A stretch of DNA of 42,290 nt from an uncultured Bacilli bacterium. Its GTDB lineage: Bacteria > Bacillota_I > Bacilli_A > RF39 > UBA660. The notes below the pieces were generated by a model, which was given only the letters and a program-made list of their open reading frames with translations, had not been told where the DNA came from and did no database searches. Positions 19,829 through 31,072 of the stretch are shown here, piece after piece (the stretch's first letter is position 1; each line of letters starts with the position of its first letter). Location of the stretch: positions 1 through 42,290 of the forward strand of contig CANRCC010000014.1 of NCBI GenBank assembly GCA_947629025.1, given 5' to 3'. The translations under genes were made by a program, and so were the position numbers.

Positions 19829-21944
19829 CATCTTCACCTTTTTTTGTGTCCACTAGATTAAAATCAATTATACTATTTTCTTTCGATGCATTTGTTACTA
19901 CTACTCTAACTTTTTGTCCTAGTTTATATATAACTCCCTTTCGCTCTCCTCTAAGAGTCTTAGTTACATCATCAAAATTATAATAATCACCTTTCATTTC
20001 AGAAATATGTACTAATCCTTCTACCATATTATCTAATCTTATAAACATACCAAAATTCATAATTGATGATATTACTCCATCATATTCTTCTCCTATATGA
20101 TTTTCCATATATTCTGCCATTTTCATTGATTCTACATCTCTTTCACAATCTGCAGCTTCTCTTTCTTTTTCTGATGCATGTTCACAAAGTGCAGGTAAAT
20201 TTTCTTTCCAATATGATATTAATTTTGATAATTCTTTTTCATTTGGTTTATTAAAAATATACTTTCTAAGTAAATTATGAACTGTTGTATCAGGAAATCT
20301 TCTAATTGGTGATGTAAAATGTGTATAACATTTTGAAGCAAGTCCATAATGTCCAACATTTTCTTCTTTATAAACAGCTTTTTTCATACATCTAAGAAGT
20401 AGTGATGATAAAATTTCAAATCCTTCTTTATCTCTTAATTGGTCTAATAAGTCTTTCATTGATTTTGGATATGAAAAATTCCTACTTCCTTTAACTTGAT
20501 AACCAAGTAAACTTATTGAATTTAAAAAGTCCTCTATTTTTTCATCATCTGGTACCTCATGAATACGATATACAAAAGGAAGTTCAAGGTAAAAAATATG
20601 ACTTGCGACTGTTTCATTAGCTGCTATCATAAAATCTTCAATTAAATTTTCTCCTTTTCCTCTTTCTCTTATTGTAATATCATATGGTTTACAATTTTCA
20701 TCTACTAATATTTTTGCTTCATCTACATCAAAATCTAAATATCCTCTAGATAATTTTTCTTTTCTTAATATTTCAGCAAGTTCTTGCATTGTTTTTAAAT
20801 CTGATGCATAATCCTCATATCCTTCAGGTATTTCAATATCATCTAATATTTTATTAACATTTTTATATGTCATTTGAATTTTAGATCTAATTACGCTTTC
20901 AAATATATCATATGATATAACTTTACCTTTATCTGATATTTCCATAACACATGATATAGCAAGTCTATCTTCATTTGGATTAAGAGAACATATACCATTA
21001 GAAAGTTTATGTGGAAGCATTGGTATAACTCTATCTACTAAGTACACACTTGTTCCTCTATCATAAGCTTCATTATATAATTTTGTACCCTCTTTTACAT
21101 AATATGATACATCTGCAATATGAACACCAAGTGTATAACTATTTTCATTTTTCTTTATTGATATAGCATCATCTATATCTTTTGTATCATCACCATCAAT
21201 AGTAAATATTACCTCATCTCTTAAATCTCTTCTTCCAACTAAGTCACTATCTAATACTTCATTTGGAAGATTATTTACTTCTTCCATCACATCATCACTA
21301 AATACATCACTTATTCCATGATCATATACTATTGATAATATATCAACACCTGGATCATTTTTATGTCCAATTATTTTAACAACTTCTGCTAAATATTTAT
21401 ATTTTCCTATTTCTTTTACTAAACTAACTTGAATCTTATGTCCAGGAACTAAATCATCTAAATTTTTATTATCAAGTATAACCTCTATTTTTAATTTTTT
21501 ATCATCTGGTATAAAATGTGGATTCCCATCAAAAACCTCATATAAACCTACAATTAAATTATTTTCTTTCTTTAATACTTTTACAACACGTCCTTCTGTT
21601 TTCTTGCCATTACCTTTTATTTCTTCAACAACAACTATATCATTATTAAGGGCACCATTCATATTTTTTTCATCAACATAAATATCTTCTTGACCGTCTA
21701 TTATGACAAATCCAAATCCTCTTTTATTAACAGAAAGTCTCCCTTTTTTTAAATGACTATTTTCAAATAACATATATTTACCTTTATTTGATTTATATAC
21801 AATTAATTCTTTCTCCAATTTATCTAATATATCCATTATATTTTTTAAATCTTCTACTGACTTTTGATTTAGTTTTTCGCTAATTTTAATTGGAGTAATA
21901 GCATTATCTTCTTTTTTTAATATATCTAATATATCTTCTCTCAT
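19812..21944 (-). CDS. rnr: Ribonuclease R
   Basis: Processive 3'-5' exoribonuclease that degrades structured RNA and, with SmpB-tmRNA, faulty mRNAs. The order is a winged-helix-like N-terminus (residues 1-60), cold-shock OB domains (KGRLSVNKRGFGFVI...), an RNB catalytic domain with the Asp-rich site FTIDGDDTKDIDDAIS near residue 260, the substrate-clamp region HFTSPIRRFPD, and a C-terminal S1 domain (YDGVISSIMNFGMFIRLDNM). Length is 710 residues. GGAGG precedes ATG at 21944. It overlaps smpB by several codons. Confidence 0.97.
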   Translation of the reverse strand: MREDILDILKKEDNAITPIKISEKLNQKSVEDLKNIMDILDKLEKELIVYKSNKGKYMLFENSHLKKGRLSVNKRGFGFVIIDGQEDIYVDEKNMNGALNNDIVVVEEIKGNGKKTEGRVVKVLKKENNLIVGLYEVFDGNPHFIPDDKKLKIEVILDNKNLDDLVPGHKIQVSLVKEIGKYKYLAEVVKIIGHKNDPGVDILSIVYDHGISDVFSDDVMEEVNNLPNEVLDSDLVGRRDLRDEVIFTIDGDDTKDIDDAISIKKNENSYTLGVHIADVSYYVKEGTKLYNEAYDRGTSVYLVDRVIPMLPHKLSNGICSLNPNEDRLAISCVMEISDKGKVISYDIFESVIRSKIQMTYKNVNKILDDIEIPEGYEDYASDLKTMQELAEILRKEKLSRGYLDFDVDEAKILVDENCKPYDITIRERGKGENLIEDFMIAANETVASHIFYLELPFVYRIHEVPDDEKIEDFLNSISLLGYQVKGSRNFSYPKSMKDLLDQLRDKEGFEILSSLLLRCMKKAVYKEENVGHYGLASKCYTHFTSPIRRFPDTTVHNLLRKYIFNKPNEKELSKLISYWKENLPALCEHASEKEREAADCERDVESMKMAEYMENHIGEEYDGVISSIMNFGMFIRLDNMVEGLVHISEMKGDYYNFDDVTKTLRGERKGVIYKLGQKVRVVVTNASKENSIIDFNLVDTKKGEDDGNTK

Positions 21945-21972
21945 AGTTACCTCCTAATATTATTATAAAATA

Positions 21973-21996
21973 AAAAGACTATTTTGTAAGCCTTTT
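21973..21996 (-). terminator. Weak hairpin between secG and rnr
   Basis: On the minus strand AAAAGGCT and AGTCTTTT pair over 8 bp (one GU) with an 8-base loop, followed by TATTTTATAAT. It may attenuate transcription from secG into rnr. The T-run is interrupted. Confidence 0.4.
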
Positions 21997-21998
21997 TT

Positions 21999-22214
21999 TT
22001 ACATAAATGATGAAACTAGACATATTATAAAAAATAAAATTCCTAATAATAATGTAAATCTACTTAAAAATAATTCTGCTCCTCTTTCTTTTCTTTGAGC
22101 AAATAATTCTGCATTTCCGCCCATCATTATATTTTCAGCACTTTCTGCTTTTCCACTTTGAAGTAGAACAACAGCAATTAATAATATTGATATTACAATT
22201 AAAGCTACTTCCAT
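21999..22214 (-). CDS. secG: Preprotein translocase subunit SecG
   Basis: A protein of 71 residues with two membrane helices (EVALIVISILLIAVVLLQSGK and LFLSRFTLLLGILFFIICLV). Between them lies the SAENIMMGGNAELFAQRKERG loop, close to the family's GG.AE.LF..R.RG pattern. It is part of the SecYEG channel. The ATG at 22214 follows GGAGG by six bases; the longer frame has no ribosome site. The secG-rnr-smpB-ssrA order is a classic Firmicutes arrangement. Confidence 0.93.
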   Translation of the reverse strand: MEVALIVISILLIAVVLLQSGKAESAENIMMGGNAELFAQRKERGAELFLSRFTLLLGILFFIICLVSSFM

Positions 22215-22252
22215 AGTAATCCTCCATTCAATAATATATATTTTATCATAAT

Positions 22253-23185
22253 TTAGACAAATTGCAAATACCAAACTCTAAAATATATTAATATCATTAC
22301 AGTAGATATTAATATATAGTAAAATTTTGAATTAAATTTTTTAACTAGTGTTAACATAAATAATATTGTTATTATTAGTCCTCCATATAAATACATACTA
22401 CTATATGAATCTGAATATTGATAAATATATGAATTTTTTGCAATTATGTCTGCAAATCCAAGTACTAAGAAGTTAAATATATTACTACCTAACATATTTG
22501 ATATTGCCATATCAAAATTATTTAATTTTAGTAGTTCAAATGTAGTAACTACTTCAGGAAGACTTGTAGTTATACCAAGTAAAATTGCTCCAATTGAACT
22601 AGATGAGAATTTTGGATATAAATGTGATATTTTATCTGCTTGATATGTTAAAAATACACTTAAAATAATCATCATTATTGCTGTTGTAGTAAATTTTAAA
22701 ACAATAAACTTTTCTTTTTTAGTATCTTCTTCTTCATCTTTTGTCTTAATTAATATTACAGATAACATATATATCATATATGCAAAAAATAATATTATTG
22801 TTGTAATATTAATAAAGATATTATTAGTTCCAAGTGAAATAAATATATAATCAGTTATTAAAATAATACATTCTAGTATATATCTTTTTGAGGTATTCTT
22901 AAATACATCTGACTTAAAAAAATATATATTGTATACCGCTAATACAAAAATATTAAACATATCGCTTCCAACTATATCTCCAAATGATAATTCTAGATTA
23001 TCAAATGCTACCGCAGATATGCATGTTACTAACTCTGGAAGACTAGTTATTGAGGCTATTAATAATCCTCCAACAAATGCAGATCCAACTTTTGTTTGTT
23101 TACCAAGTACATCACCATAATAAGATAATTTTATACTCATGAAAATTGTAAAAAATGCTAGAACTAAAAAAAATATTCCGTCCAT
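22253..23185 (-). CDS. Sodium/calcium exchanger family protein (CaCA, YrbG-like)
   Basis: A protein of 310 residues with about ten membrane helices. Two inverted alpha-repeats carry the ion-binding motifs: GGLLIASITSLPELVT...FGDIVGSDMFNI near residue 40, and GAILLGITTSLPEVVT...AISNMLGSNIFNFL near residue 205. The acidic residue of each ITSLPE/ITTSLPE repeat and the GS-N/D-IF pairs are intact, so it should transport a cation (Ca2+ or similar) against H+ or Na+. GGAG precedes ATG. Confidence 0.92.
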   Translation of the reverse strand: MDGIFFLVLAFFTIFMSIKLSYYGDVLGKQTKVGSAFVGGLLIASITSLPELVTCISAVAFDNLELSFGDIVGSDMFNIFVLAVYNIYFFKSDVFKNTSKRYILECIILITDYIFISLGTNNIFINITTIILFFAYMIYMLSVILIKTKDEEEDTKKEKFIVLKFTTTAIMMIILSVFLTYQADKISHLYPKFSSSSIGAILLGITTSLPEVVTTFELLKLNNFDMAISNMLGSNIFNFLVLGFADIIAKNSYIYQYSDSYSSMYLYGGLIITILFMLTLVKKFNSKFYYILISTVMILIYFRVWYLQFV

Positions 23186-23239
23186 AATTTCACTCCTTGA
23201 AATATTATATTATTGAATTGGACAAAATATTTATAATTA

Positions 23240-24472
23240 TTATTTATTAATTAAATTTTCACTAATTCTAAGTAATCTATTATATTTACATATTCTATCT
23301 GTTCTAGAAAGAGAACCTGTTTTTATTTGACCTAATCCTAATCCAACAGCAATATCTGATATATATGTATCTTCTGTTTCACCACTTCTATGAGATATTA
23401 TTGTATTATAATTATTTTGTTTTGCAATATTGATAGTTTGTAATGTTTCTGTTACTGTTCCAATTTGATTTAATTTTATTAAAATAGCATTCCCTGAATG
23501 CTTTTTTATTCCTTTTTCTAAATACTCTTTATTGGTAACAAAAAAGTCATCTCCTACTATTTGAACTTTATTTCCTATTTTTTTAGTAAGTTTTGCTAAA
23601 CTATCAAAATCATTTTGTTCAAAAGGATCCTCTATAGATATTATTTTATACTTATCTATTAGTTTAATATAATAATCTATTAATTCGTTACTATTCATTT
23701 TTGTATTATTAAAATAATATAAATCATCATCTTCATTATAGAATTCTGAAGCAGCTACATCAAGTGCTAATTTTACATCTTTTTCAAAAATATATCCAGA
23801 TTTTTTTATTGCTTCAACTATAAAATCTAATGCTTCTTCATTTGATGATAAATTAGGTGCAAATCCTCCCTCATCTCCTACTGATGTACTATATCCTTTT
23901 TCATCTAATAATTGTTTTAATGTATGAAAAATTTCAGATCCACATCTTATTCTTTCTTTAATATCTTTGTTTTGTGGAATAATCATAAACTCTTGAAAAT
24001 CTAGTTTATTATTTGTATGAGCTCCTCCATTTAAAATATTCATCATTGGATATGGCATTTGTTTTTTATCACCAATATATTCATATAATTCCATATCTTT
24101 CTCATTAGCAGCTGCTTTAATGCAAGCTAATGATACAGAAAGTATAGCATTTGCTCCTAAATTACTTTTTGTTTGAGTTCCATCAAGTATTATCATTCTA
24201 TTATCTATTTCTTCTTGATTAAATATATCTACTCCTAAAAGTTCTTCTTTTATTTTGTTATTAACATTATTAACTGCTTTAAGAACTCCTTTCCCTAAAT
24301 ATCTATTATCGTTATCTCTTAGTTCTAATGCTTCATTTTCTCCTGTAGAAGCACCAGATGGTACACTTGCTCTACCAAATCCACCATTTTCTGTTAAAAC
24401 ATCTGTTTCAATTGTAGGATTTCCTCTTGAGTCTAATATTTCTCTAGCTTTAATATCTATTATCTTACTCAT
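23240..24472 (-). CDS. eno: Enolase
   Basis: Glycolytic 2-phosphoglycerate dehydratase. Visible motifs: [23 protein letters not shown] (mobile loop 1), [11 protein letters not shown], the Mg ligands in [22 protein letters not shown] and [10 protein letters not shown], the catalytic Lys in [10 protein letters not shown], and [10 protein letters not shown]. The start at 24472 ([15 protein letters not shown]) follows GGAGG; a longer frame begins without a ribosome site. About 410 residues, slightly shorter than usual at the C-terminus (ends [11 protein letters not shown]). It is not grouped with other glycolytic genes here. Confidence 0.98.
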   Translation of the reverse strand: MSKIIDIKAREILDSRGNPTIETDVLTENGGFGRASVPSGASTGENEALELRDNDNRYLGKGVLKAVNNVNNKIKEELLGVDIFNQEEIDNRMIILDGTQTKSNLGANAILSVSLACIKAAANEKDMELYEYIGDKKQMPYPMMNILNGGAHTNNKLDFQEFMIIPQNKDIKERIRCGSEIFHTLKQLLDEKGYSTSVGDEGGFAPNLSSNEEALDFIVEAIKKSGYIFEKDVKLALDVAASEFYNEDDDLYYFNNTKMNSNELIDYYIKLIDKYKIISIEDPFEQNDFDSLAKLTKKIGNKVQIVGDDFFVTNKEYLEKGIKKHSGNAILIKLNQIGTVTETLQTINIAKQNNYNTIISHRSGETEDTYISDIAVGLGLGQIKTGSLSRTDRICKYNRLLRISENLINK

Positions 24473-24583
24473 ATATTTAACCTCCATAGTATAATTATAT
24501 ATCATTTTTTAATTATAAACTAAATATTAATAAAAAAATTGTAAAATAAAAGTATAATATTTTATATTATTTATTTAATATGT

Positions 24584-24589
24584 TATAAT
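24584..24589 (+). promoter_or_regulatory. Extended -10 promoter of the FemAB-type gene
   Basis: TATGTTATAAT on the plus strand is a consensus extended -10 about 20 bases before AAGGAG and the ATG at 24615. The region between eno and this gene is divergent and short, so the two promoters are close together. Confidence 0.6.
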
Positions 24590-24614
24590 TGATAATAGAT
24601 AAGGAGCTACTAAT

Positions 24615-25877
24615 ATGGAAATTATTCAATTAACTAAAGAACAATTTGATGAATATGCTAAGAATTGTCCATATAAAAATTTCTATCAAACATCTGAATA
24701 TGGTAGATTAATGGATAGACATTCTTTTGATGATTATTATTTAGCAATGAAAGATGATATGGGTAATATTAAAGCTGCTACATTAATTCTAATTGAAAAA
24801 GTTTTTATAGGATATAAATGGGGATATTGTCCAAGAGGTTTCTTAATAGATTTTTCTGATTTTGAATTATTAAAAAATTTTACAACTCTACTAACAGAAT
24901 TTTTAAACAAGAGAAATTTTATGTTTGTTAGAATAGATCCATATATTATTAATAAGTCAAGGGACAAAAATGGTAAAGAAATTCCAGGAATTGATAATTC
25001 TACAATTATAAATAATCTTATTAGTTTAGGTTATGAACATAGTGGATTTAATTTAAATTTTGAAAATCTTAAACCTAGATGGAATGCAGTTATAACTACT
25101 AATAAAGAAGATAATTTATTTTTAAACTATTCTAAAGAAATTAGAAATAAAATAAGAAAAGCTGAAAAATTAGGAGTTGAAGTAGTACAAGGTGGTCCAG
25201 ATAGTATAAAACAATTTTATAACTTTATAGATAAAAAACATTCTAGAAGATTAAATTATTATCTAGATATGTACGAAATTCTTGGTAAGAGTGATATGTT
25301 TGAAATATATTTTGCAGTTATTAATACTCCAAAATACATAGAAAAAAGTAAAGAATTATATGAGCAAGAAGAAAGAAATAATAATTTAATAAATCAAGAA
25401 CTTGAAGAAAACATAAATACACCTAATGCAACAGCTATAATAAGAAAAAAGATGGAATCTGATAGATTATTAAATAATTATAAGCAAAATATAATAAATG
25501 CTACTAATTTATATAAAGAATATCCTGGAGGAATCGTAATTGGTACTAATGCAATAATTAAATATAATAATGAAATATTCTTTTTAATAAATGGATATGA
25601 TCAAAAATATAAAAATTATTGTCCAAACCATTATCTAAAGTTTCAAATTATAGAAAAATATAAAAAATTAGGATACACAAGAATACATTTAAATGGTATA
25701 TCTGGTGACTTTAATAAAACAAGTCCATATTATGGCTTAACTAGATTCAAATTAGGATTTAATGCGAATATAGAAGAATATATAGGAGAATTTACGCTAG
25801 TTATAAATAAAAGAAAATACAAAAGTTTTAATAAAATTAATCCTGTTAGAGAATGGCTAAATAAACCTGTATTTTAA
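24615..25877 (+). CDS. FemAB/MurM-type peptidoglycan bridge aminoacyltransferase
   Basis: Uses aminoacyl-tRNA to add amino acids to the stem-peptide side chain of lipid II on the cytoplasmic face. Two GNAT-like halves are visible: FYQTSEYGRLM...GYCPRGFLIDFSD near residues 22-85, and the YPGGIVIGTNAIIKYNNEIFFLINGYD half near residue 300. Between them is a two-helix coiled arm (residues about 235-295, KELYEQEERNNNLINQELEE), the FemA tRNA-synthetase-like arm. YGLTRFKLGFNA...EYIGEFTL near the end is a family signature. Length is 420 residues. It is plus-strand, with its own promoter and terminator. The amino acid added cannot be inferred. Confidence 0.93.
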   Translation: MEIIQLTKEQFDEYAKNCPYKNFYQTSEYGRLMDRHSFDDYYLAMKDDMGNIKAATLILIEKVFIGYKWGYCPRGFLIDFSDFELLKNFTTLLTEFLNKRNFMFVRIDPYIINKSRDKNGKEIPGIDNSTIINNLISLGYEHSGFNLNFENLKPRWNAVITTNKEDNLFLNYSKEIRNKIRKAEKLGVEVVQGGPDSIKQFYNFIDKKHSRRLNYYLDMYEILGKSDMFEIYFAVINTPKYIEKSKELYEQEERNNNLINQELEENINTPNATAIIRKKMESDRLLNNYKQNIINATNLYKEYPGGIVIGTNAIIKYNNEIFFLINGYDQKYKNYCPNHYLKFQIIEKYKKLGYTRIHLNGISGDFNKTSPYYGLTRFKLGFNANIEEYIGEFTLVINKRKYKSFNKINPVREWLNKPVF

Positions 25878-25907
25878 AATAAGAGTTACATAACTCTTAT
25901 TTTTTTA
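25876..25907. terminator. Bidirectional terminator between convergent genes
   Basis: A nearly perfect palindrome AAAATAAGAGTTA / TAACTCTTATTTT is followed by TTTTATA on the plus strand, with an A/T-rich tail on the minus strand. It overlaps the stop codons of both the FemAB-type gene and the convergent kinase gene, so it serves both. Confidence 0.85.
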
Positions 25908-26514
25908 TATTCGATTCTATTTCATCGACTACTACTGAAATATCATCCTTGTCATTAATTACATAATCAGCATATGAATCATCAAGTGATATAGGAATTC
26001 TTTCTTTAATATTATAGTAATCTTCCTTAGAAAAAGAACTTAAATATTCTACATTATCACCTATTACACCTTCATAAATTTTAGTATAATCCATTTTTGT
26101 ATTAATTATATTATTTATATTATCTTCATCCTTTGAATTTATTTTTATCTTTATAACTTGATAATTATTATCTAATAATTCATTTAATTTATCATAATCT
26201 TCTTTTTTATTAAAACACTTATCGAATACAAATGATACTTTATTATCTATTATTTTTTTTAATCTTTCTTTATTAATTTTTTCAACTTTATCTTGTATTT
26301 CTAAACGTTTTTCTTCACTATAATCTTGAGTTAACTGATAATAATAATTTCTAATATAATCATTACTTAATAAGAAGATTTTTAATTTCTTAGATAATAT
26401 CCTAGCTAATTGAGTTTTGCCGCATCCAGGTAATCCTATAAATGTAATAATAAAAGGTTTACTATACTTATTTAATAAATCAAAATTCATTTCATTAACA
26501 AAATCTTTTTCCAT
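25897..26514 (-). CDS. P-loop kinase (AAA_33-like)
   Basis: A protein of 205 residues with Walker A GLPGCGKTQLARIL near residue 27 and the following LLSNDYIRNYYYQ, as in zeta-toxin/polynucleotide-kinase-like small-molecule kinases. SFVFDKCFNKKEDYDKL forms the second acidic strand. The lid region is Lys-rich. The acceptor is unknown. ATG follows AAAGGA. It sits after tuf as a single gene and converges on the FemAB-type gene. Confidence 0.8.
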   Translation of the reverse strand: MEKDFVNEMNFDLLNKYSKPFIITFIGLPGCGKTQLARILSKKLKIFLLSNDYIRNYYYQLTQDYSEEKRLEIQDKVEKINKERLKKIIDNKVSFVFDKCFNKKEDYDKLNELLDNNYQVIKIKINSKDEDNINNIINTKMDYTKIYEGVIGDNVEYLSSFSKEDYYNIKERIPISLDDSYADYVINDKDDISVVVDEIESNIKK

Positions 26515-26563
26515 ATTATAATCCTTTCTTTTATATATTATATATACTTAATAATTAAATGTC

Positions 26564-26589
26564 AAAAAAAAGAAAGTATTTCTACTTCC
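26564..26589 (-). terminator. Terminator of tuf
   Basis: Minus strand GGAAGTA-gaaa-TACTTTC stem (7 bp, one GU) followed by eight T. It lies immediately after the tuf stop and ends the str operon and tuf transcripts. Confidence 0.85.
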
Positions 26590-26596
26590 TTAATTT

Positions 26597-27781
26597 TTAT
26601 TTATCAATTTTAGTTACAATACCAGCACCAACTGTTCTACCACCTTCACGAATTGAGAACTTAGTTCCTTCTTCTAGAGCGATAGGAGCAATTAATTCAA
26701 CATGTAACTTAACATTATCTCCTGGCATAACCATTTCAGTTCCTTCTGGTAATGTTACAACACCTGTAACGTCTGTAGTTCTGAAATAGAATTGTGGACG
26801 ATAATTTGTGAAGAATGGAGTATGTCTTCCGCCTTCATCTTTACTTAATACATATACTTCACATTCAAATGTAGTATGTGGAGTAACTGTACCTGGTTTT
26901 GCAAGTACTTGACCACGTTGTACTTCTTCTCTTGAAATACCACGAAGTAATGCACCAGCATTATCTCCAGCTTCTGCATAGTCTAATTGCTTACGGAACA
27001 TTTCAATTCCTGTAACAACTGTTTTCTTAGTATCATGTAAACCAACTATTTCAACTTCGTCGTTAAGATTTAATCTACCTCTTTCAACACGACCTGTAAC
27101 AACTGTTCCACGTCCTGTGATTGTAAATACATCTTCAATACTCATTAGGAATGGTTTATCAGTATCTCTTTCAGGAGTTGGAATCCATTCATCAACTGCT
27201 TTTAATAATTCATCAATCTTTGCTTCGTATTCTGAATCTCCTTCTAGAGCTTTTAATGCTGAACCAAATATGAATGGTGTATTATCTCCATCAAATCCAT
27301 ATTGATTTAATAGATCTCTAACATCCATTTCAACTAATTCTAACATTTCTGGATCATCAACCATATCACATTTGTTAATGAATACAACCATTCTTGGTAC
27401 ACCAACTTGACCTGCAAGTAAGATATGTTCTCTTGTTTGAGCCATTGCACCATCAGTTGCAGCTATAACAAGTATTGCACCATCCATTTGAGCAGCACCT
27501 GTGATCATGTTTTTAACATAGTCAGCGTGTCCTGGACAGTCAACGTGTGCATAGTGACGAGTATCTGTTTCATATTCAACGTGTGCAGTATTGATTGTTA
27601 TACCACGTTCTCTTTCTTCTGGTGCTTTATCAATATCAGCATAGTCTTCGAATTTTGCTAAACCTTTAGACGCTTGTCTTTTAGTAATAGCAGCTGTTAA
27701 TGTTGTTTTACCATGGTCTACGTGACCAATTGTTCCAATATTAACATGTGGTTTTCCACGATTAAATTTTTCTTTTGCCAT
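26597..27781 (-). CDS. tuf: Elongation factor Tu
   Basis: GTPase delivering aminoacyl-tRNA to the ribosome. G-domain motifs: [22 protein letters not shown]; then domains 2 and 3 ([50 protein letters not shown]). The length of 394 residues is normal. AGGAGG precedes ATG. It has its own promoter after fusA, in addition to readthrough from the str operon. Codon use is biased compared with the accessory genes, as expected for a highly expressed gene. Confidence 0.99.
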   Translation of the reverse strand: MAKEKFNRGKPHVNIGTIGHVDHGKTTLTAAITKRQASKGLAKFEDYADIDKAPEERERGITINTAHVEYETDTRHYAHVDCPGHADYVKNMITGAAQMDGAILVIAATDGAMAQTREHILLAGQVGVPRMVVFINKCDMVDDPEMLELVEMDVRDLLNQYGFDGDNTPFIFGSALKALEGDSEYEAKIDELLKAVDEWIPTPERDTDKPFLMSIEDVFTITGRGTVVTGRVERGRLNLNDEVEIVGLHDTKKTVVTGIEMFRKQLDYAEAGDNAGALLRGISREEVQRGQVLAKPGTVTPHTTFECEVYVLSKDEGGRHTPFFTNYRPQFYFRTTDVTGVVTLPEGTEMVMPGDNVKLHVELIAPIALEEGTKFSIREGGRTVGAGIVTKIDK

Positions 27782-27814
27782 TTTATTTTCCTCCTTTTTT
27801 TAATGTACAAACTT

Positions 27815-27843
27815 ATTTTATCTAATTCTTGATAAAATATCAA
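27815..27843 (-). promoter_or_regulatory. Promoter of tuf
   Basis: Minus strand TTGATA (complement of 27838-27843), a 17-base spacer and TAAAAT (complement of 27815-27820). It lies in the 82-base gap between fusA and tuf, so tuf can be transcribed independently. Confidence 0.75.
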
Positions 27844-27863
27844 GTATTATTCATATTAATATT

Positions 27864-29936
27864 TTAATTTTTACCAGATTTTTTTACAATTTCTTCAGTT
27901 ATGTTCTTTGGAACCTCTTCATAATGGTCTGGTAACATTTGGAATGTTGCACGTCCTTGAGAATTACTTCTTAAGCTTGTTGCATAACCAAACATTTCTG
28001 AAAGTGGTACCATAGCAGTTAATACTACTGCATTACCTCTATTTTCTTGTCCTAATGGACGACCTCTTCTAGATGTTATATCACCCATTATATTTCCAAA
28101 ATATTCTTCTGGAGTTGTTACGTCTACTTTCATAACTGGTTCAAGTAATACTGGTTTACATTTATTTTTAGCTTCTTTAAGTGCTAATGAAGCTGCAATC
28201 TTAAATGCCATTTCTGATGAGTCAACATCATGATAAGAACCATCATAAAGTGTTGCTTTTATATCAACCATTGGATATCCAGCAAGAATACCAGATTCCA
28301 TAGCTTCTTGAAGTCCTTTATCTGTTACTGGTATATATTCTCTTGGAACTACACCACCAACGATTTGATCAACAAATTCATAACCTTTTTCTGGATTTGG
28401 TTCAAACTTAATCCATACATGACCATATTGACCACGTCCACCAGATTGTTTAATATATTTACCTTCACATTCACCTGCTTGAGTGATTGTTTCACGATAT
28501 GCAACTTGTGGTTTACCAACTGTTGCTTCTACATTAAATTCTCTTTTCATACGGTCTACTATTATTTCTAGATGAAGTTCTCCCATACCTGCTATTTCAA
28601 CTTGACCTGTTTCTTGATTAGTTGTTTGACGGAATGTTGGATCTTCTTCTGCAAGTTTTTGAAGAGCAATTCCCATCTTTTCTTGATCTGCTTTTGATTT
28701 TGGTTCTATTGCTACTGAAATAACTGGATCTGGAAATTCCATTGGATCTAATATAACTGGTTTTTTCTCATCACATAATGTTTCACCAGTAGTAGTATTT
28801 TTAAGTCCTACTGCTGCAGCTATATCACCTGTATATACATCTGTAATTTCAGTTCTGTTATTTGCTTGCATTTGAAGTATACGTCCAATTCTTTCTTTAA
28901 CATTCTTATTTGAATTTAGTACATATGAACCACTTGATAAATGACCAGAATATACTCTAAAGAATGAAAGTCTACCTACAAATGGATCAGTTGCTATTTT
29001 AAATGCTAATGCTGAGAATGGTTCACTATCACTTGGATGTCTTTCAGTAGGATTTCCATCTAAATCAGTACATTTAAATGCTTCTATATCTGTTGGTGCT
29101 GGTAAATAATCATTAATAGCATCAAGCGCTAACTTAACACCTATGTTACCTAAAGCAGTACCACACATAACTGGGAAGAAATCAACTGCAAGAACACCTT
29201 TACGAATTGCTGCTTTAAGCATTTCAACTGGTATTTCTTCTCCCTCAAGATATTTTTCCATCATTGCTTCATCATACATTGATGCTGCTTCTATAAGTTC
29301 AGCTCTCATTGTATCTGCTTTATCTTTCATATCAGCAGGAATTTCTATTTCTACTGGTTCTTCTGCTTGTTGTCCATCATATTTATATGCTTTCATTGTA
29401 ACTAAATCAATAATTGCATTAAATTCATTTTCTGCTCCAATTGGACATTGAATTGGATATGCTTTTACACCTAGACGTTCAGAAATACTATCAACACTCT
29501 TGAAGAAGTCTGCTCCAAGTTTATCCATTTTATTAACAAATACCATTCTTGGAACTTTCATTTCTGTTGCTTGTCTCCAAACGTTTTCAGTTTGTGGTTC
29601 TACACCTGCATTTGCATCTAAAAGAGCAATTGCGCCATCTAATACACGAAGAGATCTTGTAACTTCAATTGTAAAGTCTACGTGACCTGGTGTATCTATA
29701 ACGTTAAATCTATGACCTTTCCAAAATGCTGTAACAGCTGCAGAAGTAATTGTTATACCACGTTCTTTTTCTTGTTCCATCCAGTCAGTTGTTGATTCAC
29801 CATCATGTGTTTCACCAATCTTATGGATTTTACCTGTATGGAATAATAAACGTTCAGTAAATGTTGTTTTACCAGCATCTATGTGAGCCATTATTCCAAT
29901 ATTTCTTGTTTTTTCTAACGAATGTTCACGAGCCAT
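27864..29936 (-). CDS. fusA: Elongation factor G
   Basis: Translocase GTPase. G-domain motifs [23 protein letters not shown] and [10 protein letters not shown]; then the G' insertion, domain II, domain III ([34 protein letters not shown]), domain IV ([18 protein letters not shown]) and domain V ([17 protein letters not shown]). Length is 690 residues. It follows rpsG by about 18 bases in the str operon order. Confidence 0.99.
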   Translation of the reverse strand: MAREHSLEKTRNIGIMAHIDAGKTTFTERLLFHTGKIHKIGETHDGESTTDWMEQEKERGITITSAAVTAFWKGHRFNVIDTPGHVDFTIEVTRSLRVLDGAIALLDANAGVEPQTENVWRQATEMKVPRMVFVNKMDKLGADFFKSVDSISERLGVKAYPIQCPIGAENEFNAIIDLVTMKAYKYDGQQAEEPVEIEIPADMKDKADTMRAELIEAASMYDEAMMEKYLEGEEIPVEMLKAAIRKGVLAVDFFPVMCGTALGNIGVKLALDAINDYLPAPTDIEAFKCTDLDGNPTERHPSDSEPFSALAFKIATDPFVGRLSFFRVYSGHLSSGSYVLNSNKNVKERIGRILQMQANNRTEITDVYTGDIAAAVGLKNTTTGETLCDEKKPVILDPMEFPDPVISVAIEPKSKADQEKMGIALQKLAEEDPTFRQTTNQETGQVEIAGMGELHLEIIVDRMKREFNVEATVGKPQVAYRETITQAGECEGKYIKQSGGRGQYGHVWIKFEPNPEKGYEFVDQIVGGVVPREYIPVTDKGLQEAMESGILAGYPMVDIKATLYDGSYHDVDSSEMAFKIAASLALKEAKNKCKPVLLEPVMKVDVTTPEEYFGNIMGDITSRRGRPLGQENRGNAVVLTAMVPLSEMFGYATSLRSNSQGRATFQMLPDHYEEVPKNITEEIVKKSGKN

Positions 29937-29953
29937 AATTTATTATTCCTTTC

Positions 29954-30852
<899 letters not shown>

Positions 30853-30950
30853 TATTCCGACTCCTTTCTTTACACACAACCTGGTGTTTCAATTTTGACA
30901 TAAATTAAAGTTTTGCAAAAAAATACAAAACTTAATTAATCAGCAATAAT

Positions 30951-30979
30951 AATATAACATTTTTAACCTTTTACGTCAA
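30951..30979 (-). promoter_or_regulatory. str operon promoter
   Basis: Minus strand TTGACG (complement of 30974-30979), 17 bases, TATATT (complement of 30951-30956). The leader then holds an 8 bp hairpin (AAGTTTTG / CAAAACTT, about 30908-30933) before the rpsL ribosome site. The rest of the 220-base gap up to ftsH shows nothing else clear. Confidence 0.8.
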
Positions 30980-31072
30980 TGGTTTTTATGCTATTTTTTT
31001 AAATACCTTATTATACTGATACCATAATTATATTATATACAACTTTATTTAAGAACATACAAAAAAGGAAAT

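Noticed and set aside
27117-29685. Plus-strand frames opposite tuf and fusA
   Set aside because: They lie fully antisense to highly conserved genes, with no initiation signals and no recognisable protein features.
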